Part shown: positions 44,953 through 53,803 of the stretch, one piece after another
Layout of the letters: each line of letters starts with the position of its first letter
Position numbering within the stretch: position 1 is the stretch's first letter
Position numbers and translations under genes: made by a program
Assembly: GCA_031292255.1 (NCBI GenBank)
Contig: JARLHN010000039.1
Coordinates: 1 to 64,000 of the forward strand
Reading direction: 5' to 3'
From: Oryzomonas sp.
Lineage (GTDB): Bacteria; Desulfobacterota; Desulfuromonadia; Geobacterales; Pseudopelobacteraceae
DNA: 64,000 nt
The notes under the pieces: generated by a model
What the model was told of the DNA's origin: nothing
The model's database searches: none
Seen by the model: the letters and a program-made list of their open reading frames with translations, nothing else

Positions 44953-45159
44953 TCACGCCCGTCTTATGGAATCGTCAATGGACTGCGCAACTTGACCGAA
45001 AAAAACAAGGTCAACTTTTTCAAGTAAATTAATTTCCCTTTGTGAGAGAGTTAAGCCCTCTTTTGTACAAGCATTCTTTATGGATTTACTCGCTTTTTGC
45101 CTGAAATGCTCATCAGTGATGACTCTCCCCAAAAACCGTTCTACCGAATCCTGTGACAT
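44953..45159 (-). CDS. Os1348/NHLP-clan-like small protein (RiPP-leader-like)
   Basis: A 68-aa protein. MSQDSVERFLGRVITDEHF followed by ACTKEGLTLSQREINLLEKV and a C-terminal DDSIRRA matches, from memory, the Os1348-type members of the nitrile-hydratase/Nif11 leader-peptide clan. The clan supplies leader parts to ribosomal peptides, but members also occur without any modification enzyme, as here: no maturase or transporter lies within several kb. AAAGGG lies seven bases before the ATG. Three palindromes and a partial sigma-54 element precede it, so it may answer to the sigma-54 activator at 45344-46723. Confidence 0.65.
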   Translation of the reverse strand: MSQDSVERFLGRVITDEHFRQKASKSIKNACTKEGLTLSQREINLLEKVDLVFFGQVAQSIDDSIRRA

Positions 45160-45179
45160 ACCATGACCCTTTCATCACG

Positions 45180-45196
45180 TGTCCATAAATGGGACA
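45180..45196. promoter_or_regulatory. 17-bp palindrome, site 1
   Basis: TGTCCATAAATGGGACA: TGTCC(M)-N5-GGGACA form, shared with 45301-45317 and 45321-45337. It lies 21 bp upstream of the RiPP-leader-like start. Confidence 0.65.
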
Positions 45197-45232
45197 GTTA
45201 GTTTAAAAATACGGGATCTTGACGTGATTGTT

Positions 45233-45249
45233 ACAGGAAATATGCCAAA
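45233..45249 (-). promoter_or_regulatory. Partial sigma-54 promoter for the RiPP-leader-like gene
   Basis: On the minus strand TTGGCATATTTCCTGTA gives GG at -24 and GT (not the usual GC) after exactly 10 bases. Placed between site 1 and sites 2-3, it is well sited for an activator bound upstream. Confidence 0.4.
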
Positions 45250-45300
45250 CCACTAATTAACGTTATTTAAATAAGTTGGGTGAGTTTAGCCGTCACACGA

Positions 45301-45317
45301 TGTCCCCAAATGGGACA
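45301..45317. promoter_or_regulatory. 17-bp palindrome, site 2
   Basis: TGTCCCCAAATGGGACA; the symmetry extends outward to 11-bp perfect arms CACGATGTCCC (45296-45306) and GGGACATCGTG (45312-45322). It begins 20 bp before site 3, two helical turns. Confidence 0.7.
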
Positions 45318-45320
45318 TCG

Positions 45321-45337
45321 TGTTCCAACAGGGGACA
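45321..45337. promoter_or_regulatory. 17-bp palindrome, site 3
   Basis: TGTTCCAACAGGGGACA, same TGTYC-M-N5-GGGACA frame as sites 1 and 2, just past the stop of the sigma-54 activator gene. Confidence 0.6.
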
Positions 45338-45343
45338 ATTGGG

Positions 45344-46723
45344 TTACCGATAGAACATTTTGCGGTTTATCTTGAGAAGTGCGGCGGCATTGGATTTGTT
45401 GCCGCAACAGCGTTGGAGGGAAAATTCAAGGGCGTGCTTAATGATCGCATTGAGGGAAAATTCGTGAGCAGGGATGCTGACGCCGAATTCTATGGCATCA
45501 TTTCCAGCATCGCCGGTTTGACCGCCGGCAGCGGTAAAACGCAAATGTTCCGGACGAATCAACTCATCGCAAACCATGATGGCGGCGTATTCGAGTACAT
45601 TGCGCAATTCGCGGATATTGCCGGGCCAGGAATATGACATCAACTGGTTCATTGCTATCTTTGATATTCCCGGCAACGATTTCCCGAGGTGTCTCCGGAA
45701 TTGTTCAAGGAAAAAGTCAACCAGTATCGGGATATCCTCTTTTCGATCGCGAAGCGGCGGTATTTCTATAGATACGACATTGATGCGATGGAATAGATCT
45801 TCCCGAAACGATCCTTCCTGAACCAGCTTGGCAAGATTACGGTGAGTGGCCGCGATAACGCGAAAATCAGCCGGAATGGCCGTGTTGGAACCGACTTTTT
45901 CGAAGGCGTGTTCTTCCAGGACCCGCAACAGTTTGGCCTGCAACAATATAGGCATGTCCCCGATCTCATCCAGAAGTACCGTCCCCCCCCTGGCCAAGCT
46001 GAATTTACCCTCTCGCTCCCGTTCAGCTCCGGTAAAAGCCCCGCGTTCATGACCAAACAATTCGCTTTCAAGCAATGATTCCGGAATCGCTGCGCAGTTG
46101 ATCGCTACAAACCTGTCGGGAAGACAACCCGAGGCATAATGAATCGCACGGGCAAGCACTTCCTTGCCCACGCCACTTTCGCCGGTAAGGTTAACAATTG
46201 TTTTAGGCGACGTAGTTATGCGCTTTGCTACTTCAAGAACAGTGCGCATGGCCGGTGATTGCGTTATGATATTTTGAAAGCTGAATTGATCGTGTAAGCG
46301 TTCCCTCAATTGCCTGTTTTCATCGGATAACCTTCCGAACTCAAGCGCACGCTGAATTATCGCCTTGAATGTTACTGAATTGATAGGTTTTTCCAGGTAG
46401 TCGATAGCTCCCGACTTCATTGCCGCAACCGCACTTTCAACGCTGCCCTGTGCGGTGAGGACAATGAAGGGAAGCGAGGGTTGACTCTCATGGACGCACT
46501 GCATCAACTGGAGACCATCAATTTCGGGCATAACTTGGTCTGTTATCACCAAATCGACTCTTTGTCCTCCCAACAAATAAAGCGCCTCATTAGCATCCAC
46601 GGCACATACGACGTCATATTCCAGTCTCTGTAAATGCCCCCTGAGGTTAAATCGAGAGACTTCCTCATCATCTACAACCAGGATACGGGGAGGGAATGGG
46701 GTATTGTTCATCGCCATTGACAT
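45344..46723 (-). CDS. NtrC-family sigma-54 response regulator 1
   Basis: A 459-aa activator. The receiver holds D62 in TDQVMPEIDG. The AAA+ domain has GESGVGKE (181-188) and GAFTGA (228-233), the loop that touches sigma-54, plus ATHRNLAKL and FREDLFHR. The C-terminal Fis-type HTH reads LQRCCGNKSNAAALLKINRK. In-frame starts at 46723 and 46717 are both possible; a short AGGA precedes them. The likely targets are the palindromes at its 3' end. It pairs in sequence with the activator at 53804, and a hybrid kinase lies directly upstream. Confidence 0.9.
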   Translation of the reverse strand: MSMAMNNTPFPPRILVVDDEEVSRFNLRGHLQRLEYDVVCAVDANEALYLLGGQRVDLVITDQVMPEIDGLQLMQCVHESQPSLPFIVLTAQGSVESAVAAMKSGAIDYLEKPINSVTFKAIIQRALEFGRLSDENRQLRERLHDQFSFQNIITQSPAMRTVLEVAKRITTSPKTIVNLTGESGVGKEVLARAIHYASGCLPDRFVAINCAAIPESLLESELFGHERGAFTGAEREREGKFSLARGGTVLLDEIGDMPILLQAKLLRVLEEHAFEKVGSNTAIPADFRVIAATHRNLAKLVQEGSFREDLFHRINVVSIEIPPLRDRKEDIPILVDFFLEQFRRHLGKSLPGISKIAMNQLMSYSWPGNIRELRNVLEYAAIMVCDELIRPEHLRFTAAGGQTGDAGNDAIEFGVSIPAHEFSLNAIIKHALEFSLQRCCGNKSNAAALLKINRKMFYR

Positions 46724-46812
46724 GTTTCCTTAATAATCATTTTAGAATATTTTTCTGGTGCATCGTGTTTGTATAGAAATCAGTGGCTTGCTTCGCCAAC
46801 TTTTGCAAAAAT

Positions 46813-46858
46813 CCCGTGCGGTTAGCTGTGGGAAGCCATTCCGGGCTAACCGCACGGG
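46813..46858 (-). terminator. Strong terminator of the hybrid kinase gene
   Basis: A perfect 14-bp stem, CCCGTGCGGTTAGC (46813-46826) and GCTAACCGCACGGG (46845-46858), followed on the minus strand by ATTTTTG. It begins four bases after the kinase stop. It separates the kinase from the sigma-54 activator gene. Confidence 0.85.
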
Positions 46859-46861
46859 ACA

Positions 46862-48718
46862 TTAATCCCAACCACGTTTAGCCAATTCCGCCTTCAAGAT
46901 ATTAAACTCATTCACTAGCGGCCGCATCAGTTGATCGGACAAAGCGACGCCATTGCGCTCACCGATTTCCTGGAGTTCAGCGGCGCACAATGAGAGCCTG
47001 GTGGCATGGATCGTTGCCGATGCGCCTTTTAAAGTATGCGAATGGAGTCGTAGGCCTTTGGCATCTCCTGTCGCAAGGCTATCCCGAATAGCGGCAAAAT
47101 AGCCGGAGACCCTTGTTAAGAACAGGGTTACCGTATCTTTCGCAAATTGTTCGTCATCCAGGTGCTGCTTGATACATCCGGCTTCGTCGAAAACCTGAAC
47201 CTCCGTTTTGGGGGCGCCTGACAGCCATTTTGACAAAACTTCAACCAATTCCTCATAGTTGAGCGGTTTAGCCAGATAATCGTCCATGCCCGCATTGAGG
47301 CATTTCTCACGTTCTCCCGTGATTGCATTGGCGGTCAAGGCAATAATCGGCAGAGTATGGTTCCGTACATCGGATTCAGGGTCACGTATTATGGTCGTGG
47401 CCTCTAATCCCCCCTTTTCCGGCATCTGGCAGTCCATCAGCACCTGGGAGTAGTCTTTTATTGCCAACGCGCGTAACACGTCATTACCATTACTAACCGT
47501 ATCCACGGCATACCCGAGCTTTGCGATATATGCCTTGGCAACACTCCGGTTGATCTCGTCATCCTCAGCCAATAATATCCGAATATCACTGCCCGAACCG
47601 GCAGGCGCGCCTGGCAAATTGGAGGTAACTTTGTTTTTTGGGGCGGCCGTCTCATTTTCTGGTTGCCTTTTGAATGGAACAGTAAACCAGAATGTCGAGC
47701 CGTTCCCAACTTGGCTTTCAACCCCGATCTCACCATCCATGAGCTCAACCAATTGCTTGCTGATGGAAAGCCCTAATCCTGTCCCGCCAAATCTCCGTGT
47801 TATAGACCCGTCAGCCTGAGTGAAGGATTCGAAAACACTGTCAATTTTGTCAGGCGGAATACCAATCCCCGTATCTTTTACAATGAAACGAAGCAATGCG
47901 CTTTGCGCATCCTCATGATCACATTGAACTTGCATTGTCACAAAGCCGTCCTGAGTGAATTTGATTGCATTACCAAGCAGGTTAATAACTATTTGTGTCA
48001 AACGGCAAGCATCACCTATTAATTGTTGTGGCACATTAGAGTCTACAGCCATATCAAATGTCAGCCCTTTTGTGGCAGCTTCCATGGACAGCAACGCCGT
48101 GGACTCTGACAGTACTGAGTTTAGACAAATAGCTTCATGCTCCAGACTAATTTTACCGGATTCAATTTTGGTTAAATCCATAATATTGGAGATTAGGCGC
48201 ATGAGATTGTCACAACAGACTTTGATAGTATCTGTGAACACCTTTTGCCTTGCATCGAGATTGGTATCAAACAAGAGATTCGTCATGCCGATAATGCCAT
48301 TAATGGGGGTACGGATTTCGTGACTCATGTTGGCAAGAAACTCGCTCTTGGTACTATTGGCGGTTTCGGCAGTGCCTTTGGCGATGAGTAGCTGTTCTTC
48401 CATTCTCTTGCGTTCCGTAATATCGACAAACATGACCAGCAGATTGTCGTCACCCAGGCTGGTGCCTGATATCAATACGGAACGGACCGTTCCATCCTTG
48501 CAGGTCACACTGTAATCTTTGGGCGCTATTGCCGTCTGGTCTGCAATTGCACTCGCCACGGCATCGTTCCAGAATGCCGTGGCTATGCCCCGATACATTT
48601 CATCCGGATATGCTTTCATCAGCCAGGTTTCTACGTTTGGAACTTCCTCCAAAGCATAGCCAAAGGTATCGATAAAAAACTGATTCCGATAGACAATGTT
48701 CTGTTCGTCATCGGACAT
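46862..48718 (-). CDS. Hybrid histidine kinase, C-terminal half of a split gene
   Basis: A 618-aa cytosolic protein. It begins inside a PAS domain (VYRNQFFIDTFGYALEEVPN), then has a kinase with ANMSHEIRTPI (H133), an ATPase domain ([21 protein letters not shown]), a receiver (SQVLMDCQMPEKGG) and an Hpt domain (LHSHTLKGASAT). Upstream codons in the other two frames continue this PAS domain (HDITERIQSEK, then FQTLFNQIPIPLA), so the present ATG is internal. The start overlaps the stop of the upstream sensor gene by 11 bases (ATGTCCGATGA), so it may still be made by re-initiation. The gene is either a pseudogene or now two proteins. Confidence 0.85.
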   Translation of the reverse strand: MSDDEQNIVYRNQFFIDTFGYALEEVPNVETWLMKAYPDEMYRGIATAFWNDAVASAIADQTAIAPKDYSVTCKDGTVRSVLISGTSLGDDNLLVMFVDITERKRMEEQLLIAKGTAETANSTKSEFLANMSHEIRTPINGIIGMTNLLFDTNLDARQKVFTDTIKVCCDNLMRLISNIMDLTKIESGKISLEHEAICLNSVLSESTALLSMEAATKGLTFDMAVDSNVPQQLIGDACRLTQIVINLLGNAIKFTQDGFVTMQVQCDHEDAQSALLRFIVKDTGIGIPPDKIDSVFESFTQADGSITRRFGGTGLGLSISKQLVELMDGEIGVESQVGNGSTFWFTVPFKRQPENETAAPKNKVTSNLPGAPAGSGSDIRILLAEDDEINRSVAKAYIAKLGYAVDTVSNGNDVLRALAIKDYSQVLMDCQMPEKGGLEATTIIRDPESDVRNHTLPIIALTANAITGEREKCLNAGMDDYLAKPLNYEELVEVLSKWLSGAPKTEVQVFDEAGCIKQHLDDEQFAKDTVTLFLTRVSGYFAAIRDSLATGDAKGLRLHSHTLKGASATIHATRLSLCAAELQEIGERNGVALSDQLMRPLVNEFNILKAELAKRGWD

Positions 48719-50207
48719 TGCCAGCGGGATAGGAATCTGGTTGAAGAGGGTCTGGAACTTTTTTCACTCTGAATCCGTTCGGTAATATCATGGATAAAGA
48801 CCATATCAAATCATCCGTGCTATCGACGATCGTATGCAGCAGTGTCTGGGCTTCAGACAGTGCAATCTCTGCTCGTTTGAGATCCGTAATATCAGTGGAA
48901 GAGCCAATGTATCCCTTGAATATTTGTTGTTTAACGAACGGCACGCCTTTATTGAAAAACCAGCGATACTCGCCGTCAGCCCTGCGTAGACGATATTCCA
49001 TGACAAATGGCTGTCGATTGTCAAAGGCTGATGAAAACGTCTCAAGACAACGATCGGCATCATCCGGGTGGATACTTTCAGCCCAGCCAGCCCCGATTTC
49101 CTGATCCAAGGCTTGACCGGTAAAATCACGCCTGACCTGATTGACCCATATACATTGCTTGTTTGCATCTGAAATCCAGATAAAAACCGGTGCAGAGTCG
49201 GACATTGTGCGAAAGAGGTACTCGCTATCCATCAGCGCCTGTTCATGAGCATTACGCCGCCGCACTATATTGCGTCCCACGGTCACAGCGAGGAGCAAAG
49301 CCAATGCGAGCAGCGTTCCACCCGTTGCCGTCAGCTTAAGTAGTACGCTATGAATCGGTCCCTCCACTTCAGCTGCGGGAACGCCGATTGCCACAGACCA
49401 GCTTGTGAGTGCAGAGCGGCTGAATACGGTGTACGTCCCGGCGCCTTCCAGATTCAACGCGGTAAACATTCCGCTCGTTCCGGTAGCCATATTATCCACA
49501 AGAGTTTGGGTTGCGCGAAAGCCAACGTATTGTTCCGGTTCGCGCGATCTGCCCGCCAGTACCATTTGGGCGTCCAAGACCGCCCCGGTCCATGCTGGCG
49601 CAAAGCGCTGCGCCATGAACAGGTCGTTAAGGGCCTTGGGGTTCATGGCGACGCCAAGCACGTAGCGTACTTTGTTCTCGCGTATGACCGGAGCTAGCAA
49701 GAGAATCATCGGAGCTTTTACGATCTTGCTGGGACGATAAGCCCCGACAATCAAAGGTTTTCCGCTCCGTATAATCCGGTTTTCGCTTTCTGGAGAGAGG
49801 CTTGATACGTATCGATTCGAAAATGATGGCGAACCCAGGATAATCCGGTGGGTACGTGGATCAATCAAAGCGATGGTCAGCCAATCGTCATTTGCTTTGA
49901 GGGCACGGTTGCATTGTTCTTGAAATCCGACGGGATTATGCGAATCAAGGCTGGCATCTGCCGCCAGCATTTCCATTGATGCGAATTGGCTCTGCAACTT
50001 GCTGTCTACTGCTACCTGTAAAGACCGTGCTGTGCCGGCCAACTCATTGGTAATCGAGTTTTTCTTCTGGTCGGCAATTATCCATGCCGCGCCGATGCCA
50101 AAAACCAATAAAGGTACCACCGCGACAAGTACCAAACCAGCAATTGAAAGCCCAAGCCCTTTCTCTTTTCCTTTATCCGGAGATCCCAATTTATTTAACA
50201 AACGCAT
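48708..50207 (-). CDS. Cache-PAS sensor, N-terminal half of a split hybrid kinase
   Basis: A 499-aa membrane protein. TM1 lies at about residues 20-42; a double-Cache-like periplasmic sensor follows (about 50-300, with ALIDPRTHRIILGS and VRYVLGVAMNPKAL); TM2 is near 310-330; one full PAS domain (about 345-460) ends with STDITDLKRAE. A second PAS starts (TLLHTIVDSTDDLIWS) but is cut after six residues of its core; the frame then reads nonsense to a stop. About 100 residues of that PAS and at least one base downstream are gone. The start is placed at an ATG after a G-rich leader. Confidence 0.78.
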   Translation of the reverse strand: MRLLNKLGSPDKGKEKGLGLSIAGLVLVAVVPLLVFGIGAAWIIADQKKNSITNELAGTARSLQVAVDSKLQSQFASMEMLAADASLDSHNPVGFQEQCNRALKANDDWLTIALIDPRTHRIILGSPSFSNRYVSSLSPESENRIIRSGKPLIVGAYRPSKIVKAPMILLLAPVIRENKVRYVLGVAMNPKALNDLFMAQRFAPAWTGAVLDAQMVLAGRSREPEQYVGFRATQTLVDNMATGTSGMFTALNLEGAGTYTVFSRSALTSWSVAIGVPAAEVEGPIHSVLLKLTATGGTLLALALLLAVTVGRNIVRRRNAHEQALMDSEYLFRTMSDSAPVFIWISDANKQCIWVNQVRRDFTGQALDQEIGAGWAESIHPDDADRCLETFSSAFDNRQPFVMEYRLRRADGEYRWFFNKGVPFVKQQIFKGYIGSSTDITDLKRAEIALSEAQTLLHTIVDSTDDLIWSLSMILPNGFRVKKVPDPLQPDSYPAGNVR

Positions 50208-50291
50208 CAGTACCCCCAGCAGTAAATTGATACCTGCCTGATACAAACCATCATCAGCGGTAGTACCTTGCAACACTTGTTTTTCGCAGCT

Positions 50292-50336
50292 GACCCCCCT
50301 CAACCCGCCCTTATCAATGGGGGGTTGAGGGGGGTC
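50292..50336. repeat. Perfect 15-bp palindrome
   Basis: GACCCCCCTCAACCC (50292-50306) and GGGTTGAGGGGGGTC (50322-50336) with a 15-nt loop. No T-run follows on either side, so it is more like a dispersed palindromic repeat than a terminator. Confidence 0.65.
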
Positions 50337-50339
50337 GAG

Positions 50340-50679
50340 TTGAGATATTTGTGGTAGTGCGACTATTGATTATCCGTAAACCGCTTTATTTCTGCCATCC
50401 GATGATGGGCTCCAACTGAAATCCAGGCATAATCCACAAGCATGACAGTCCCTCCCTAACAGCACGGATGAGGGCTTTCTCATTACTTCTGCATATTGTA
50501 CCTTAAAAAAATATAATAACAAAGAGTCGTTTTTGAGAATTTAAACTATCTGATTTTTGCTTGGCTTTGAATTGATGACGAGTTTCCCACAAACGACCGA
50601 CTGTGTGAAGTTCGCACCGGGTTCAAAGATTTCGAGAAGTTAGCGGTAATCCATGATCAACATACGTCCGAATGCTCCG
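50340..50679. other. Intergenic region
   Basis: About 340 bp with no supported gene between the sensor and the HD-GYP regulator stop. Confidence 0.3.
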
Positions 50680-51756
50680 TTAAAAAACTTCAGTGGCGTC
50701 CTTATACGTTTCTTTTAAGATGACAAAGCTGTCAAGGTTCTGCAAAAAAAGTGCGAGAAGGTCCGGATCAAAAAAAACAGCTCGCCCTTCTTCCATAATG
50801 CTGACGGTTTCATCAAGAGAAAATGGTTTCTTGTAAGGCCGTTCCGATGTCAGAGCATCAAAAACATCTACTATGGAAACGACCCTGGCAAACTCGTGGA
50901 TATTATTTCCTTTGAGACCTTGCGGATAGCCTGTGCCATCCCATTTTTCATGGTGCTGTAAAGCAATGATGGCACCTGTACTCAATGATGAATAACGACT
51001 GGCGTCAGCAAGAATGTCACCACCAATACTCGTGTGCCGCTTCATCATTTCGAACTCATCGGCATCAAGTTTGCCCGGTTTCAACAGAATCTGGTCAGGA
51101 ATACCGATTTTCCCTATATCATGCAGTGCCGATGCCTTATGCAATACCTCGCACTTGTCTTCACCAAAACCGGCAAGGGCACCCAAATGTTTGGACATTT
51201 CGCTGATGCGGCGAATATGCATACCGGTTTCTTTGTCTCTGAATTCCGCCGCTCTGCCAAGGCGTATTGATATTTCATATTCTGCTTCTATGGAAAGGTT
51301 GAGAGCATTTTTAAGCTCGGCGGTTTTCTTTATGACTTCTCTCTCCAAGACTTGATTCATGTCCTTAGCAAAATCTGCAAGTTTTTTGCTGCGAACATGA
51401 TTCATGACACGTAAACGCAGTTCCTCCGGATTATAGGGTTTGGCCAGGAAGTCATTGGCTCCAAGTCCAAGTGACCGGGTCACCTCATTGGTACCCGAAG
51501 TTACGACAATTACCGGTATATCCTTCCAAGTGAAACTCTGCTTGAGTTTTTTGATCGTTTCGTAGCCATCCATAACCGGCATTTCAAGATCCAGAAGGAT
51601 AATGTCTATATCCGGATTTGCCTCAAGGGCAGCCAAAGCTTCATACCCATTGAGCGCCTTTATGACGTGGCAATCCATTTCCGACAGCATGAGCGCAATC
51701 ATCTCGACATTCATGTTGTCATCATCGACCGTCAGAATCTTTACCTCATCGGACAT
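50680..51756 (-). CDS. Response regulator with HD-GYP phosphodiesterase output
   Basis: A 358-aa regulator of RpfG type. The receiver has D56 in LLDLEMPVMDG. A helical linker runs to about 160. The HD-GYP domain shows ALHDIGKIGIPD (H211, D212), HHEKWDGTGYP (HH 267-268, GTGYP 273-277) and VDVFDALTSERPYK. It hydrolyses c-di-GMP when phosphorylated or de-repressed. It is the third gene after cheX and the RR-kinase on the same strand, behind one sigma-54 promoter. AAGG lies six bases before this ATG. Confidence 0.92.
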   Translation of the reverse strand: MSDEVKILTVDDDNMNVEMIALMLSEMDCHVIKALNGYEALAALEANPDIDIILLDLEMPVMDGYETIKKLKQSFTWKDIPVIVVTSGTNEVTRSLGLGANDFLAKPYNPEELRLRVMNHVRSKKLADFAKDMNQVLEREVIKKTAELKNALNLSIEAEYEISIRLGRAAEFRDKETGMHIRRISEMSKHLGALAGFGEDKCEVLHKASALHDIGKIGIPDQILLKPGKLDADEFEMMKRHTSIGGDILADASRYSSLSTGAIIALQHHEKWDGTGYPQGLKGNNIHEFARVVSIVDVFDALTSERPYKKPFSLDETVSIMEEGRAVFFDPDLLALFLQNLDSFVILKETYKDATEVF

Positions 51757-51854
51757 AGAGCGCCTTTCCGGCATGAACCCAATTCCAAGGAATTCATAGA
51801 TTCTCTTTGCAATTCAAGCATATCTTGTTGCTATCAAAATGACTCACTACCATA

Positions 51855-52964
51855 CTATGCAGGGTTTACACCGAATGATTCATGCAAATCGCAGCAAAAC
51901 GAAAAATCGAGACAGCTGCCTTGGTCTTCACTGTTAGTGACACCGATGGTTCCACCCATTTGTTCTACCATTCGCTTGGCGAGCGCCAGTCCCAGACCAA
52001 TTCCGTCGAAATTCCGGGTTGTGGAAGAATCGACTTGGACAAAGGGCTCAAATATCTTGTTGTGAAACTCCGCCGGAATTCCTATGCCTGGGTCGCTGAC
52101 ACTACAGTAAAACCGAGAGTTGTGCTTACTAAGATATTCTTCTCTGACAGTTACGCGTATTTCACCCTTAGTCGTGAATTTGATTGCGTTATCGAGCAGA
52201 ATGCTGAAAACTTTCTGGACAAAAAACGAGGGGCCGATGAGAATGTCCGATATTTCATCGACCATGTTAAGTTCGAGCCTTATTCCCTTCTTTTCCGCCT
52301 TCACTGTCTGAATGCCGAGGACAGCGGCTATGACACCCCGCAGGGAGAATAGGTCCAAGGTACTCAGAGCTCCGTGGTCAAGCTGTGCATAGTTCAGAAT
52401 GTCACTGATGACGCTGGTCAGTCCACCGGTTGCATGTTTCAGAAGGCTGATGATTTCCCTTTGTTCGTTTCCGATATGCTCATCGTCCAGCATATCCGTT
52501 AACCCCATGATTTGGGCCATGGGAGTTCTTAGTTCATGACTTGCAATAGCGAGAAAATTTTTTTTTGCTTTTTGGGAGCTTTGTGCCAGCCGGCGGGACT
52601 GTACCAGCTTGCAGATGCGCAATTCCAATTCCTCCGGATCATAGGGCTTGGCGAGGAAATCATCTGCCCCAAGCTTGAGTGATTTCAGCTTCTCGTCATG
52701 GTTCGCAGCCAGTGCAATTACAGGTATGTTGCTAAGGCATGGGTTACCCTTGCATTGTGAAAGCACCTCAAAGCCGTCCATTACCGGCATCTGTATATCC
52801 AGCAATACGATATCGGTGTGCGGTCTTGATTCAAGTGCAGTCAGTACTTCTCTGCCGTTGGTAGCCGCCGTGCACTGGACTCCTTGCCAGCGAAGAGTCG
52901 AAGAAAGCATTTCAAGACTCATCTCGTCGTCATCAGCTATTATTGCTTGTATGCCCTGAAGCAT
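51855..52964 (-). CDS. Receiver-first histidine kinase
   Basis: A 369-aa protein with a receiver (D56 in LLDIQMPVMDG) before the kinase part (ASHELRTPM, H142; DPGIGIPAEF, GIGLGLALAKRM). The order receiver then kinase is the reverse of usual hybrids and suggests it is itself controlled by phosphorylation from another kinase. No membrane segment is present. AGGAG lies five bases before this ATG. It sits 23 bp after cheX and about 98 bp before the HD-GYP regulator. Confidence 0.88.
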   Translation of the reverse strand: MLQGIQAIIADDDEMSLEMLSSTLRWQGVQCTAATNGREVLTALESRPHTDIVLLDIQMPVMDGFEVLSQCKGNPCLSNIPVIALAANHDEKLKSLKLGADDFLAKPYDPEELELRICKLVQSRRLAQSSQKAKKNFLAIASHELRTPMAQIMGLTDMLDDEHIGNEQREIISLLKHATGGLTSVISDILNYAQLDHGALSTLDLFSLRGVIAAVLGIQTVKAEKKGIRLELNMVDEISDILIGPSFFVQKVFSILLDNAIKFTTKGEIRVTVREEYLSKHNSRFYCSVSDPGIGIPAEFHNKIFEPFVQVDSSTTRNFDGIGLGLALAKRMVEQMGGTIGVTNSEDQGSCLDFSFCCDLHESFGVNPA

Positions 52965-52987
52965 GATATCTCCTAACGTTTCTCGGA

Positions 52988-53494
52988 TCAATTCTCTCCA
53001 AATGCCACCACCACCATGAACCAGTCATCGCCGGTTGCAAAACGCACGGCAATCTGATCCGGATTGTTGCCGAGCGTGATGACGTATTCCTTTCCGTACA
53101 CGACGGATGGAGTCGAAAGGTGTATGTCCATGCCTCCCTTGGAGAGATGCTGTTTGAACGACCCGGCGATCATGTTGGCAATCTCGCCCAGTGCATCGTT
53201 AACGTCATCGCCAGCTTCGGTAACATCCATGCCGAGCATGCTGCGCGTGGCTCTGATCGCCAGGTTGCCGGGCATATGCAGGCTGACCAACCCATTATAA
53301 TTTCCGGCCAAACCGACCATTGAACTGATGCAATCCGTAAAATTGGTCACCGGATCGATCTGTATGGGAAGGTGCAACAGATCTTCCAATCCGACCATGG
53401 TACCGAAGATATCCTTCACATCGCGCATCAACAGCCGGGCCAACTGATCTTCGGTGGTATTCAGAGATTTCATCATTCCGTTCGCCAGGGTCAT
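52988..53494 (-). CDS. cheX: CheX-like chemotaxis phosphatase
   Basis: A 168-aa protein. The CheC/CheX signature lies in ALGEIANMIAGSFKQHL, with E104 and N107 as the catalytic pair that pulls phosphate from CheY. Length and a single copy of the motif fit CheX rather than CheC or FliY. LTLANGMMKSL leads in. It is the first gene of an operon behind the sigma-54 promoter at 53554-53570 and faces the activator gene that starts at 53804. Confidence 0.85.
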   Translation of the reverse strand: MTLANGMMKSLNTTEDQLARLLMRDVKDIFGTMVGLEDLLHLPIQIDPVTNFTDCISSMVGLAGNYNGLVSLHMPGNLAIRATRSMLGMDVTEAGDDVNDALGEIANMIAGSFKQHLSKGGMDIHLSTPSVVYGKEYVITLGNNPDQIAVRFATGDDWFMVVVAFGEN

Positions 53495-53553
53495 ACGCCA
53501 CCTCCAGTAAAGTGTGTCTCATATGGACAAATTCATAATTATCACTTAATATT

Positions 53554-53570
53554 AAGCAGATGGCGTGCCA
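53554..53570 (-). promoter_or_regulatory. Near-consensus sigma-54 promoter of the cheX operon
   Basis: On the minus strand TGGCACGCCATCTGCTT matches TGGCACG-N4-TTGCW: GG at -24, GC at -12, exactly 10 bases between. It lies about 60 bp before the cheX ATG. Confidence 0.85.
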
Positions 53571-53633
53571 TATGAATTAATTTATTGATTATAGTTAGTT
53601 ACAAACATCAGGGTGATATTTCAGATTAAGAAA

Positions 53634-53672
53634 GTGTTCCCATTAGAAACACATTGTGCTGATCAGGCACAA
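53634..53672. promoter_or_regulatory. Candidate upstream activator sites
   Basis: Two inverted repeats: GTGTT-N9-AACAC (53634-53652) and TTGTGC-N7-GCACAA (53654-53672). They lie about 65-100 bp upstream of the sigma-54 -24 element, the expected distance for an enhancer, between cheX and the divergent activator gene. Confidence 0.55.
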
Positions 53673-53803
53673 ATATAATTATTGGAATAAAATGTTGTTG
53701 CTTGATTTTACTGGCACACGGGTCCACTTCTCCAAAACCGGCGCACGTGACTAAGAACGGTCGACACAGTGCAGTAGATATCGAATCACAAGGAGACCAT
53801 TTC

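Noticed and set aside
44723..44995. 90-codon plus-strand frame in the AT-rich region
   Set aside because: Composition is non-coding in character, and there is no ribosome site or recognisable motif.
48750..48775. Programmed -1 frameshift at the A6-G tract of the split kinase
   Set aside because: A slip there alone cannot restore the protein, because about 100 codons of the PAS core are also missing before it. Mutation is simpler.
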